64,000 bases of DNA from Proteles cristata cristata (GCA_017311185.1 JAESUZ010002684.1:868001-932000), one strand, 5' to 3'. Shown: positions 46,489 to 57,765, numbered from the stretch's first letter. The notes: a model not told the origin generated them from the letters alone. Made by a program: numbers and translations.

Positions 46489-47194
46489 CATCACAAAAAT
46501 TATTAATGAGTTATTTTACATTTTTCTTAAATAGTTTACTGTCAAGTTGGTTTATATATAACATGCAGTGCTCATCCCAACAAGTGTCCTTCCCCATGCC
46601 CATCACCCACCTTCCTCTCCCCCACCCCATCAGCCCTCAGTTTGCCTCAGCATTCAAGAGACTCTCATGGTTTGCCTCCCTCCCTCTCCCCAACTATTCC
46701 CTCTCTCCCCATGGTCCTCCATTAGTTCCTCCTAATCCACCTATATGGCAAAATATGGTATCTGTCCTTCTCTGCCTGACTTATTTCACTCAGCATAACA
46801 CCTCTCAAGTTCCATCCATGTTGCTACCATGGCCAGATTTCGTTCTTTCTCATTGCCATGTAGTATTCCATTGTATAAATATACCACATCTTGATCCATT
46901 TATCAGTTGATGGACACTTAGGTTCTTTCCATGTTTTGACTATTGCTTGAGAGTGTGCTGCTGAACATTGGGGTACATGTGCCCTATGCATCAGCACTCC
47001 TGTATCCGTTGGTAAATTCCTAGCAGTGCTATTGCTGGGTCATAGGGAGTCTACTGTTAATTTTTTGAGGAACTCCACATTGTTTTCAGAGGGATTGCAC
47101 CAGCTTACATTCCCACCAACAGTGTAGGAGGGTGCCCATTTCTCCACATCCTCACTAGCATCTAGAGTCTCCTAATTTGTTCATTTTAGCCACT

Positions 47195-48533
47195 GGAATT
47201 CTACCAGACATTTAAAACAGAATTAATACCCATTCTTCTCAAGCTATTCCAAAAAATAGAAATCAAAGGAAAACCTGGACTCATTTTACAAAGCCAGCAT
47301 GACTTTGATTCCCAAGACAGACAGAGACCCAGCAAAAAAAAAAAAAGAGAGAACTACAGGCCAATATCCTCGATGAATACGGATGCAAAAATCCTCAACA
47401 AGATACTTGCAAATTGAATCTAGTAGTACATAAAAAGAATTATCCACCATATCTAGTGGGATTCATTCCTGGGTTACAGGGCTGGATCAATATCTGCAAA
47501 TCAATCAATATGATACATCACATTAACAAAAGAAAAGATAAAAACCATATGATCCTGTCTATAGATGCAGAAAAAACATTTGACAAAATACAGCATCCCT
47601 TCTTAATAAAGACCTCGAGAAAGTCAGGATAGAAGGAACTTACTTAAATATCATAAAAGCCATCTATGAGAAGCCCTCAGCTAACATCATCCTCAATGAA
47701 AAAAAAAAAACAAACCCTGAGAGCTTTCCCCCTGAGATCAGGAACACCATAGGGGTGTCCATTCTCACCACTGTTGTTTAACATAGTGCTGGAAGTCCTA
47801 GTATCAGCCATCAGACAACAAAAGGAAATCAAAGGTATCAGAATTGGCAAAGAGGAAGTTCAACTTTCACTCTTCACAGATGACATGATACTCTACATTG
47901 AAAACCCGACAGACTCCACCAGAAGCCTGCTAGAATTGATCCAAGAATTCAGCCAAGTTGCAGGGTACAAAATCAACATACAGAAATCAGTTGCTTTTTT
48001 ATACACCAACAATGAAGCAACAAAGAGAAATCAAGAAACTGATCCCATTCACAATTGTACAAAAAACCATCAAATACCTAGGAATAAACCTAACCAAAGA
48101 TATAAGAGATCTGTATGATGAAAACTATAGAACACTTATGAAGGAAATTAAAGAAGACACAAAGAAATGGAAAAACATTCCATGCTCATGGATTGGAAAA
48201 ATAAATATAGTTAAAATGTCCTACTATCCAAAGCAGTCTACACATTCAATGCAATCCCAATCAAAATTGCAGCAGCATACTTCTCAAAACTTGAACAAAC
48301 CATCCTAAAATTTGTATGGAACCACAAGAGACCCTGAGTAGCCAAAGTCATATTGAAGAAGAAAATCAAAATGGGAGGCATCACCATCCCAGACTTTAGC
48401 CTCTACTACAAAGCTGTCATCATCAAGACAGTATGGTGTTGGCACAACAACAGACACATAGACCAATGGAATAGAATAGAGAACTCATAACTGGACCCAC
48501 AAATGTATGGCCAACTAATCTTTGACAAAGCAG
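47195..48533 (+). pseudogene. L1 ORF2 reverse-transcriptase fragment (inverted segment)
   Basis: Fairly well preserved ORF2 coding text. The frame at 47414-47632 has [12 protein letters not shown], the motif A region of the reverse-transcriptase palm. The frame at 47774-48118 has [12 protein letters not shown], motif C, where L1 usually has FADD. The frame at 47958-48308 continues with [18 protein letters not shown]. Frameshifts occur near 47615 and 48020, and the start and endonuclease domain are absent. A dead fragment, but younger-looking than the L1 at 23-26.7 kb. Confidence 0.9.
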
Positions 48534-48589
48534 GCCTGAGGCTGCATTCCCCGGGCTTGACCCCTGGCGCGGACGCTGCAGGCTGAGGC
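48534..48589. other. GC-rich filler at the 5' end of the L1 insertion
   Basis: Not L1: the match to ORF2 ends at 'ctttgacaaagcagg'. The filler is strongly GC-rich with several CpGs (e.g. tggcgcggacgctgcagg), unlike everything around it. Its two borders are near-direct repeats: gcaggcctgaggctg at 48530-48544 and gcaggctgaggctg at 48578-48591. Confidence 0.7.
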
Positions 48590-48608
48590 TGAGTTATTTT
48601 ACATTTTT

Positions 48609-49320
48609 ATGCTAAGTGTTCAAAGTTGGTGCATACTTTACACTTAGAACACGCCTTGATTCACACCAGCCCCATACCAAGGTGAGCAACTACATGTGAC
48701 TAGTGACTGGCAGCTGGAAAAAGCAATGCTAGAGCAAGACTGTGTGAATTACTATCTGCTTGGAGACAAAGAAATAGAGCAAGTCCCTGAGCATGAGTTC
48801 TTGTAAGCCTTGGTATAGATCTTTATAATGTCTTTCACTGGCCCCTTTGTGAGTCCATCTTGTTCCCAGTAGGCCCTCACCAAGGCTGCTTTTCCCCTCC
48901 CTGAAAAATTCTCCTTTATCTCATGATTGTTATGTATTTGCAAGCTTTCTTTTTTAAAGCTTCCTTGGTTTGTTTTACAGTACTCTTCCTTGGTGATTTA
49001 ATTTTCACCTTATCCTTCATGTAAAGAAGGCAGGATCAAAGGCACAATGAACCCTTCTGAGTCAGCTGACACCCTCCTTTGTCAAATACCCTCTTCCCTC
49101 CACAATTAAGGGTTTATAAAAGGAATCAGGAAGTGTCTTTCCATGATGCTTTAAACACAAAAATAGGAACACGAGAAGGTTTTCTTTCTATATGGTAATA
49201 GACTTCTATCTTCTAGAGTCGCTGGCTGATTTTTCTTTCAGGGTAACCTGAGTCCCACACACCCACTTAACCTCATGGTGCCCAAAGTGAACGTTGTACA
49301 GTGTTTTCTCATGAAAAAAA
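48609..49320. other. Unique non-coding stretch
   Basis: No recognised element. Confidence 0.4.
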
Positions 49321-49336
49321 AAAAGATATTACTTCT

Positions 49337-49828
49337 AAGGCTATCTGGGTGACTCATTTGGTTAAGCATCGGACTTCAGCTCACATCATGATCTCACGGT
49401 TCATGGGTTCAAGCCCCACATCGGGCTCTGTGCTGACAGCTCAGAGCCTGGAGCCTGCTTCAGATTCTGTCTCCCTCTCTTTCTGCCCTTCCCCTGCTCA
49501 CAGTCTGTCTCTCTGTCTCTGTCTCTCTGTCTCTCTCTCTCTTTCTCTTTCCTGCAAAAATAAGTAAACTTATGGGGCGCCTGGGTGGCTTAGTCGGTTA
49601 AGCGTCCGACTTTCGCTTGGGTCATGATCTTGCGGTTCGTGGGTTCGAGCCCCGCGTCGGGCTTTGTGCTGACTGCCAGCTCAGAGCCTGGAGCCTGTTT
49701 CAGTCTGTGACTCCCTCTCTCTCTGACCCTCCCCTGCTCACACTGTCTCTCTCTCACTGTCCTAGAAATAAATAAAAAACATTTAAAAAAAAGGAAATAA
49801 GTAAACTTAAACATTTTTTTTAAATATG
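49337..49828 (+). mobile_element. SINEC, split in its tail by another SINE
   Basis: Body at 49337-49557, tail continuing at 49810-49828 after the nested copy. Outer duplication aaaagatattacttct / aaaagatattgcttct (49321-49336 and 49829-49844, one mismatch). CT stretch expanded with ctctgtctct units. Confidence 0.93.
49573..49794 (+). mobile_element. SINEC, young subfamily, nested
   Basis: Perfect 15-bp duplication aaataagtaaactta at 49558-49572 and 49795-49809, all of it tail of the older SINE. Carries the marker block (gactttcgcttgggtc, ctgactgccagctcag, cagtctgtgactccct, cctagaaataaata). Intact A- and B-box regions. Confidence 0.97.
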
Positions 49829-49844
49829 AAAAGATATTGCTTCT

Positions 49845-51369
49845 CTATTTATCAAATACACCAAAGGCATCAGTAGTGCCTTTTTTGTTCTCTGTTCTCA
49901 TAATTTTAAGAGGCCCACCCTATGTCAGTCACGCTGCAGAGACATTAGTAAGCATAAAATGAGAGCGGTGCACATATATCTACCACCGACATATCCACCC
50001 ACATTTCGGTTTATGATTGATCCTCCTTCCTGGTATTTCAAAGAAAATAGGAAACATTAAATGGGCGTGTCCATGAACCCACAGTATTCCCTATCTTTAT
50101 TCATTTACTATATGATCAGTCATGAAGCATTAATTAGCCAATCCCTTTGTTGGTATTTGGAGATAGACAAAACCCTCTCTCTCCATGATACATTTCCCAA
50201 CTATGTGGTGCATAACTCCTCACGTCTGTGGAGAAGTAGAAAAATGTGATACTGCAGTTGCCTCAGAGTGTAAAAGGCACCATGCTTTGTCTCCTCCAGC
50301 AAGATGCCACTTAGGACACTGGACTTCCTTCAGCTACCTGAGGAAGGCTAGAGTCGGACCTGTTTCCTTTGTGTATAGTAGGAGCTTTGCCTTGTGACCA
50401 TTAGGATAAACCCACCGTGCAGTAATCTGGCACCATTGTGATGTGAGGCAGATAATGACTAGAGTTACTTTGAGTTTCTCAACATTTCACATCAATACTC
50501 AAGCAAAAATGTTTTCTACATCGACTGTAAAATAACAATAAAGGCCGATGTTGTACAGCCGGCCTCCCTCGCAGGAATAGCAACTGAGAGATCAATACCT
50601 CGGCACACCTGTAATCCAGTCACAGAGCTCAAGTGGCTAGGACCTCTGACCTACAGAATGTTGGTTATTCTTACTCTTTAAGGAAAAACTAAAATGAATG
50701 CCTTATTAGTGGTGAGAACTACTCTTTTGGGAGATGCTCAGAATATTGCTTCCTTGATGGTAGATTCTAAGGGCCTCTAATTTAGCAATGCCTGGCTTCC
50801 CTCTGAAAAGAAGAGGCTCTAATCATTGTCTGCCTCAAATCTTACAGTGTTACCAGATTACTCTATGATGAGTTTATCTTAATGACCAAAAGGCTAAGCT
50901 TCTGCACAAGAAGGAAATAACTACTTGGCCAAGGACTTGTGCATCTTAGGAAACGAAAAGAATATAGAAAAACACTGATGGCCCAGAAAGCATGGAGGCA
51001 AAGCTCTGTTTTCGATGCATCTGCTTGGATGGAAATCAGATCTCTTGACTGGTAACTCATGCAGAAAGAAGCCACTTCGAGTCTCATCTGGACAGAATCT
51101 GCCTCTGCAGAATGATGAATGTCAGGGCTCAACTTCGGAATTAAGCTACTGGAATGAGTTGCAAAGTTAAACACTTGGCGAAGAGAAATGTGGCATGCAA
51201 GCTACTTCTCATATGTTCATGCTCTTAATTTTCAAGTTTAGAGCTGCATTTGGGGATTCTGAAAACCCTAAAATGTACTTTCCTAGGGAACTAAGATGTC
51301 CCTGAAAGGTGTCAAAAACGTCCATTTATAGGGCTGGCTTGGAAGACAACAGTTACTGTATATATTGAG
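49845..51369. other. Unique non-coding stretch
   Basis: 1.5 kb without a recognised repeat. A 103-codon minus frame at 50863-51174 has no recognisable domain. Confidence 0.4.
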
Positions 51370-51550
51370 TATTTCATCTGTGCATTGGCCATCAGTCATT
51401 CCCCCACTGCCTCACAACACCATATGAAATAGACAAGTTCTCATTCTTAGGTCAGGGTGTGACTCAGAGGTTCAGCAGCTGTCTGAGAATCTGTGTAAGG
51501 AAACGACAGAGCCAGGGTTTGAAACTAGGTCTCCTGTTGTATAAATCCAT
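51370..51550 (-). mobile_element. MIR remnant
   Basis: 'cctcacaacaccatatgaaatagac..gtgactcagaggttcagcagctgtctgag..acagagccagggtttgaaac' follows antisense MIR. Confidence 0.65.
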
Positions 51551-52690
51551 TTGTGTGGCCAGCGGTTGCACTCCTTCTCGAGACCACATGCTCTCCACCC
51601 CCAAGGTCTCCCACTAAACCCTGGGCAGAGACATGGGAAAGGAGGTCCCCGTATAGACTAACTGGCTGAACTAGATAAGCCCTTGAGTTTCTCTCCAACC
51701 CATGACTTCTCTAATCTATATGCTTTTATCTCATATATTGGAGTCTTTATGATTATAAAACAGCAATTATAAAAGGAAAAGTGATCCTCTTTGAGTTTAA
51801 GTATTTTCAAAGCAATCCAGCATTTTAAAGTAATGTTACGGCTCATGAGGCCATTTGGTTTCTTCGTCTTTTTAACATAGTTACCCCTTCTAAGGCTTTG
51901 AACATCCTTAGCCACCATGCCTACCATGTCGCTGAATTTCATGTGTTCTGTGAATAATTCTTATTCTCTGAAATCATTAGTGCACATACTGTCGCAATCA
52001 AGGAGACAAGATGTCCGGCACCATCAGGAAGGGTCCTGGAAGCGAATGTGGTAGCCCGTACTTTCTCAAATCTGCAGCCAGAGTATTGCAGGTCGTTAGT
52101 CTCTGTGTCTAAAGAATGGGGTCACATGCTCGTAACAAGTGCCCGGATATGAAGATCTTCCTCAACTTAGTATGTGAGTAAATGAGAGTACTTTATATCA
52201 TGGCATGTACATTTACATTCACAAATAGTTAATGAAGAAGCAACACGTGGTGGACATGTGGCCCTGCAAGTTGTATGTCATGGAGGCCGAAATGTTTCTT
52301 GCTGCAATGCCAGAAAACATACCTCTCTTCTTTTTCTCTTGGAGAAGTGATTAAGGAAGAGAAATCACCAAGTCCTCCCTGACTTCTAATAACAGGCATG
52401 AGTTGTCACTTTGATTTTGATGAAGAAGTTTTCCAAAAGGGTAAAAAATAGTAGTAAGTCTTACATACGTTCTGGGAAATTATAATGTTCTGTAACTTGG
52501 CCCTTATTAAATAGAAGTCGTTTGGAAAATGTTTGTTTTTGTGCCCTTCATCCACCATTCTAAACAGTGGTGGCCAAATTGTTGGCACTTGACTGGAGCC
52601 TAGATCCTAGGGGAGGTAACGCGGAATTGTAGGGGTGTTTCCTCCCCTGCCTCAGAGGAGCCACTTTGACTTGAAAGAGGTCCTGACACC
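51551..52690. other. Unique non-coding stretch
   Basis: No recognised element. Confidence 0.4.
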
Positions 52691-52693
52691 TGT

Positions 52694-52947
52694 GTTTTTC
52701 TTTTCTTTTTTTAATTTGTATTTATTTTGAGAGACAGGGAAAGAGTGTGAGCAGGGGAGGGGCAGAGAGAGAGGCAGAGAATCCCAGACCGACTCCTGTG
52801 CTGTCAGCACAGAGCTGGATGCAGAGAATCCCAGACCGACTCCTGCACTGTCAGCACAGAGCTGGATGCAGGGCTCGATCTCACAAACCCCTGAGATTGT
52901 GACCTGAGCTGTAATCGAGTCAGAGGCGCAACTGACAGAGCCACCCC
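52694..52947 (-). mobile_element. SINEC with 47-bp internal tandem duplication
   Basis: Antisense older-type copy ('gctgtaatcgagtcagag'). The segment 52774-52820 is repeated at 52821-52867 with two adjacent differences (tg to ca), so the body block with 'ctgtcagcacagagctggat' is present twice. Confidence 0.93.
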
Positions 52948-52949
52948 TG

Positions 52950-54309
52950 CAGTTTTCAAACACCTCTGGGTAAATAGCTCCAGTCGAGCAAATGCAGAGC
53001 TAACTACTACTAAATCCATCTATCCAAGGATCTCCTCACCATGAATTCACTTCCATCTCTTATACACAAAGGCTGTTTGAGATATGTAAACCACGCAGGC
53101 TTAAGAACTGGATTCAAACCAGATTGGAAACACGAGCCTTGGACATGCACATCTGGCACATACATTTGGGAAATGGAGCCTCTGGAAACCTTTGCCTGGG
53201 GTCTAAATATTTGGCCATTGTAGACAGCAGTTTCCTGCACGTGGGTCTCATCCTGCTTCTCCAAGTCGTGTGTTTTGACATTAGGCAAGCTTGCACCCAT
53301 AAAAGGTGTCAGAAGAGACGTAGGGGCTCCCTCTGGGTTCTCGCACACAGAAAGTGTGTGTGGAAACCACTTGGCTTTCAACTCATAGAGCGTCTGCTTG
53401 AGCTTTAGGGAGACATGGCGCGTTTCCACAGTGGGTCCAGTGTTCTAGAAAGGAAGCTGCACAGTGGGACCTGGAAACAGCAAACAGTTTGCTCATCTGG
53501 CAGCTGGGGTGTTGTAACGACAGAGTAGCAAGTGGTGTTTTGCAATTCACCCTGCTGTTTGTTCCTTTCTCTGTCGATTGCCCGATTGCCCCTGGAGCGC
53601 CCCACCGATCTGAATTCTGCTCCTCTGCCCTCCTCCCCCTGCTGCGATTCCGAGGTCCAGCTTCTGCAGTTCAGCATTTTCCAATGGTCTTCATGATGTT
53701 GACTCCCCCGGTGGGTGGGCACAGCGGTGTGTGGTGACTCGGGTCCCCAGCCCGCTGCTGTTGAAGTCAACCAATGAAATCAATTTGTTGGCCACAGCTG
53801 TTCCTCTCCGCGCCCATTCAGGAGTTTATAGACCATCCCTGTCCTCGTTCTTGGGTAAACAACCCAGTCCAGGCACCTGGGAGCTGTGGTGGTGCGCCAG
53901 GACTGCTGATGTCTCTTCTACACAGCTTGTAGCCTTCACTGTTACACTGTTGCTCTCTGGCAGCTGACATCGGGACAGGATGAGGCCAGAGCAGGATCGA
54001 TGAGCCATGACCCCTGGAGATGGTCTGAGTTGGAAGCCTGCTTCTAACTGAACCCAGTTAGGAAAACCCATTTCAGGTGCCCTAACGACCCAGCGCTCTC
54101 TAGACCGAGAAGGAAGGCATTTTGAAAAGAACCCATTTTGCGTCTTGGCAAAAATTAGGCATTACAGTGGCTTTTTTTTAACCTGCGACCCTTCCACTTG
54201 TCTATACTTTGATAGCAGTGGCTCATGTCACCATGTGCCACAGTGGATCCGTAATCTGCTAATACCTATCAAAATGTGCCAAGAAATAAATGCACTGGAC
54301 ATGTTCCGA
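52950..54309. other. Unique non-coding stretch
   Basis: GC-richer than average with overlapping frames on both strands (longest 139 codons minus at 53010-53429, 121 codons minus at 53405-53770). None has a recognisable domain, and mirrored frames on both strands argue for composition effects. Confidence 0.4.
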
Positions 54310-54400
54310 TGAGTTATGTTTCACTTAATCCTCAAGGCAGATAGTAAAACAGGTATAATAATCCTCAGAAGGAAACATGGAAATTAAGCTTTGTTTAAAG
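54310..54400 (-). mobile_element. Possible MIR fragment
   Basis: 'tcacttaatcctcaaggcag..aggtataataatcctcagaaggaaac' resembles antisense MIR. Confidence 0.45.
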
Positions 54401-55852
54401 AGTGATTTAAACTTTTTTTTTAAATAACAAATATTTACTTGAACTGCTACATGTTTCTTTCTGAAGTGTCCTTGGTCAGTGGTATGCACACACATTTTCT
54501 TAGTGATTTCCAGCTCTGGGAAGTACAGCGTAGTAACTTTACAATTTTAAATGCTGAATAATGGAATTTAAGAAAGTTTGACTCCTTTAATAGTAATGAT
54601 CAGGAGGGAACTGTATATGTTTAAGTAAATAAGGATGTAAGACTTAAAGACAAATTACCGAATGTTAAAATCATGTGTCTACCCATTGCCTCTGGTGCCT
54701 GTGTGTGTGAATGTGCGTGTGCACACGCGTGCGTCTATGTTGTGGGAGTAATGAGAGGAGGGAGGGTGGGGAGGAGAGTACCTTTCCTCTAAGACTCTTG
54801 CATCATTTCTGCTCACATCTGGCGGTTCTCTCTACTTTGGATAACAACTAGCAGTTTCTCAATGGGCTCCAAGTTGTAAGGTCGATCCCTTTTCTGTCAT
54901 CTTCTTCTTCTGGTTGGGAGCAAAGTTCTATTGTTCAATCAGCCCCATAACAGAAGAAAGCCCTTCTCCCATATGCTGCTCGTGAATATTTTATGACTGT
55001 ATTTTATGGCAATGGGGCAGCGCAGAGAAGCTGATCAGGGGATAATTGGGCTCCTAAATGAAGGACACGGACTTCAAACCAATTAGTGCGCTGTTGCTGG
55101 AGAAACGTGTGGCGAGGGCATGGGGAATAACAGTATTATGGAAGTAAAAACCTGTATAACAATGTATAATGTGTAGTTTTGATTTGGAGTTTGTTTCTTG
55201 CCCCATACTTAACAAACAAAAAGTATGTTATCATGTGATATTCATAGGCATGGATGATGTGTAATTACCCTGACAGGATTGCCTTTATCTTTTCATCACA
55301 TGATGCAATACTCCCGTACAAACACTCTACCATATTAACTATGAAATATTTATTAGTCAAGGTTCCAGGCTGATGGGGGGAAGGGGAGAGAAGATGAGGG
55401 AAAGAAGGAGAGATTCTTCAGCAAAAAATATCCCTAGGGCCCCAGGAAAAACAGAGGATTAAAAAGCATGGCCTTAAAACTATCTATTAATATTTTAAGC
55501 ACCTTGTTCAAAAACCAGCAATCGAAAATGGCCCTAAATGATAGGACAGATGTTTCATTTATGGGTAAATGAAACTGAGTGGCTGGAATGGGAATTGCAT
55601 CTGGTTTCTTTTCTGAGAAATGGCTGAGGAAGGGAGTGAGGGGGGAATTGACTGGTGTATCCACACTGTCCACAGGTTCTAGGTTCACATAGCCTGCAAA
55701 GCTTCCTGTCTCTTGGTGTGGTGGAGACAAAGGAAGGGAAGTATGGAGTCAGAGGCTGTGGGAGAGGAGGTGAGGAGAGCCTTACTGGAGTAGGTGGCTT
55801 GCTCATTGAGACAAAGTTTGAAATCCAAGCTTTGAGGAGGTTAAAGATTTGG
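54401..55852. other. Unique stretch, candidate conserved non-coding block
   Basis: Contains a short degenerate TG tract at 54698-54735. The 54960-55320 part has homeodomain-like AATTAG/ATAATTG words and repeat-free text. There is no direct evidence of constraint from one genome. Confidence 0.3.
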
Positions 55853-55868
55853 GAAAATAGATGTTTTT

Positions 55869-56035
55869 GGGGGTGCCTGGGTGGCTCAGTTGGTTAGGCA
55901 TCCAACTTCGGCTCAGGTCATGATCTCACAGTTCATGGGTTCAAGCCCCATGTCGGGCTCTGTGCTGACAGCTTGCTCAGAGCCTGGAGCCTGCTTCCGA
56001 TTCTCTGTCTCCCTCTCTGACCCTCCCTGCTCGCT

Positions 56036-56068
<33 letters not shown>

Positions 56069-56089
56069 AAATAAAAATTAAAAAAAAAA
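55869..56089 (+). mobile_element. SINEC, full length
   Basis: 15-bp duplication with one mismatch (gaaaatagatgtttt at 55853-55867, gaaaatggatgtttt at 56090-56104). CT microsatellite at 56038-56066 in its body. Confidence 0.96.
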
Positions 56090-56104
56090 GAAAATGGATG
56101 TTTT

Positions 56105-56654
56105 GAAACTCAATTTTGCTTCAGATCCAGATGGTTTGCTGACCAGCGTCAAGATTGTTTCTAATCCAAAATGATGAATCTGCTGTCCTCCATTCCATAC
56201 ATAAGTGGTACAATTTTTTGGATCTGGAAGAGTTTGGGGTCCTGGTTACTTGGTTTTGTTCGTTTGGGTTTTCTCATTTCTTTCTTCTTAAACCTTTGAA
56301 TCTCCCACGTAAACACAAACGTGAGTGGGAAAAGTCATAACATAAGCCTGTGGTGGAGAACACTTTGTTCTACAAAATGTCTTGCTCTCTCTCTCTCTTT
56401 AATGTTTAATTACTCTGAAGTTATATTGTTCACGTCATTATGATAGTGAATGTTCCTTATAGAAATGTGGGAAAGAGGGATAAAGAAAATATGCTCACTG
56501 TTCCTCAAACTACAGATAATCTGGCTCAACTTGTGGCTTTGGTTTCTTTCATTCGATGGTAACCAGGGGATGCATGCCCTTCCCCACAGGGATCTCCTGC
56601 AGAAGCAATGTGGTCCAGAGGGGCAGAGTCACACAGCCTCATTTGTGAGTCTTC
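56105..56654. other. Unique non-coding stretch
   Basis: No recognised element. Confidence 0.4.
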
Positions 56655-56815
56655 CCTGTGACACATAACTGTGACCATGAGCAAACCATCTGAACTTTCC
56701 GAGCTTCAGTTCCCTGATTTGAAAAAGGAGATGTCCGTTCTTTAGGGCTGTGACAACCCACACTCAGGTGTGTGGAATGCCCATCCCAGAGCCTGGCACC
56801 TGCCAGGAGATGCCT
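56655..56815 (+). mobile_element. MIR
   Basis: 'taactgtgaccatgagcaaacc..ccgagcttcagttccctgatttgaaaaagg..agagcctggcacctgcc' is sense MIR. Confidence 0.7.
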
Positions 56816-57589
56816 GCCACTCACAGCTCCTGCCCTAATGTCACATTTATCTTCCTGTTTCCTTCTGCAGCAACCAGTAGGAATGTGGTTGAGGTTGCTC
56901 AAAATGGAGGCTGCAAGAATGATGGGCAGGTCACGGGGGGGGAGGGGGGGCGGCGGGGGGGGAGGAGTTCTGAAGAGAGGCCAGGGTAACTGTCATTAAA
57001 CTTGTAATTCTGACCAGGTGGACTTTTTCTTTCACTCTTCAATACTGCGACATAAATAGTACAGTTCATATTTCAGGCTTAACGTTTTTGTTGTCTGAGA
57101 CGGAAGTTATGCTTTCTGAGAGGTGTGTGACTAGCTAAGAAAATATAAAGTTTGGATTTGGAGTCATTTGGGGAGAATGCTGGAATGAATAGTGTAACTT
57201 TCCTTAAATCTGTTTAACAGCTCGTGGTAATAAGATGTCAAATCCATTAGTTATGTCATTACAGAATTCAACTTTACGCCCCTATAATATCTAACATTTT
57301 CATTAATCTCAAAATGTGTACCTTTTAGAGATTTACTACAAAATATATCAGACTGGATGATTTTAATCTTGACATTTACAACATCCTTTCAGGATTAAAA
57401 AAACAATATTAACGTTCTACGTTCATGCTACATAATTCTTTTCAATCTTTTTTTTTTTTTTGGTTTTTAAATGTCTAAAATTTTAATTGCTTAGGCAGAG
57501 AAAACTTAACTATGAAATCAGTCTAATTATCCAAATAATATAAAGATTTAGTTAGCATTCTGAATTATAATAAAGATAGCTAACATTCT
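56816..57589. other. Unique stretch with G-rich tract
   Basis: Single-copy AT-rich DNA apart from the G-rich tract listed separately. Confidence 0.4.
56935..56966 (+). repeat. G-rich tract, G-quadruplex candidate
   Basis: Three G runs of seven to eight bases separated by single A or short CGGC spacers. Each run can be split, so at least four GGG tracts lie within about 30 bases. Confidence 0.85.
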
Positions 57590-57765
57590 TTGAGTACTCC
57601 CTGAATGGTAGACATTATTTTAGGAGTTTCGTTTGTATTGACTCCATAACCTTATGAAATAACATTTCCAGTTCTCATTTTCTTCATGAAGCACAGATCG
57701 GTGAGCCGACTTGCCCAAGGTCACAGAGCCAGCATGATACATAGTCCAGATACACTGACCCTGGA
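57590..57765 (-). mobile_element. MIR
   Basis: 'taaccttatgaaataacattt..tcttcatgaagcacagatcgg..cgacttgcccaaggtcacagagccagc' is antisense MIR. Confidence 0.8.

Larger units (their letters stand above)
46526..48589 (-). mobile_element. Twin-primed (5'-inverted) L1 insertion
   Basis: A perfect 19-bp duplication, tgagttattttacattttt, flanks the whole block (46507-46525 and 48590-48608). Inside, 46526-47193 is the L1 3' end in minus orientation. From 47194 to about 48533 the sequence is L1 ORF2 in plus orientation. That is the standard 5'-inversion product of twin priming. A stretch of ORF2 between the two priming points is absent. A 56-bp GC-rich filler (48534-48589) lies between the inverted end and the duplication. 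Confidence 0.93.

Noticed and set aside
47414..48308. Reverse-transcriptase reading frames as an intact gene or a diversity-generating system
   Set aside because: Clearly L1 ORF2, frameshifted, 5'-inverted and lacking the endonuclease and start.
48534..48589. Small CpG-containing segment as a CpG island or promoter
   Set aside because: Only 56 bp and bounded exactly by L1 and the target duplication. It is part of an insertion.
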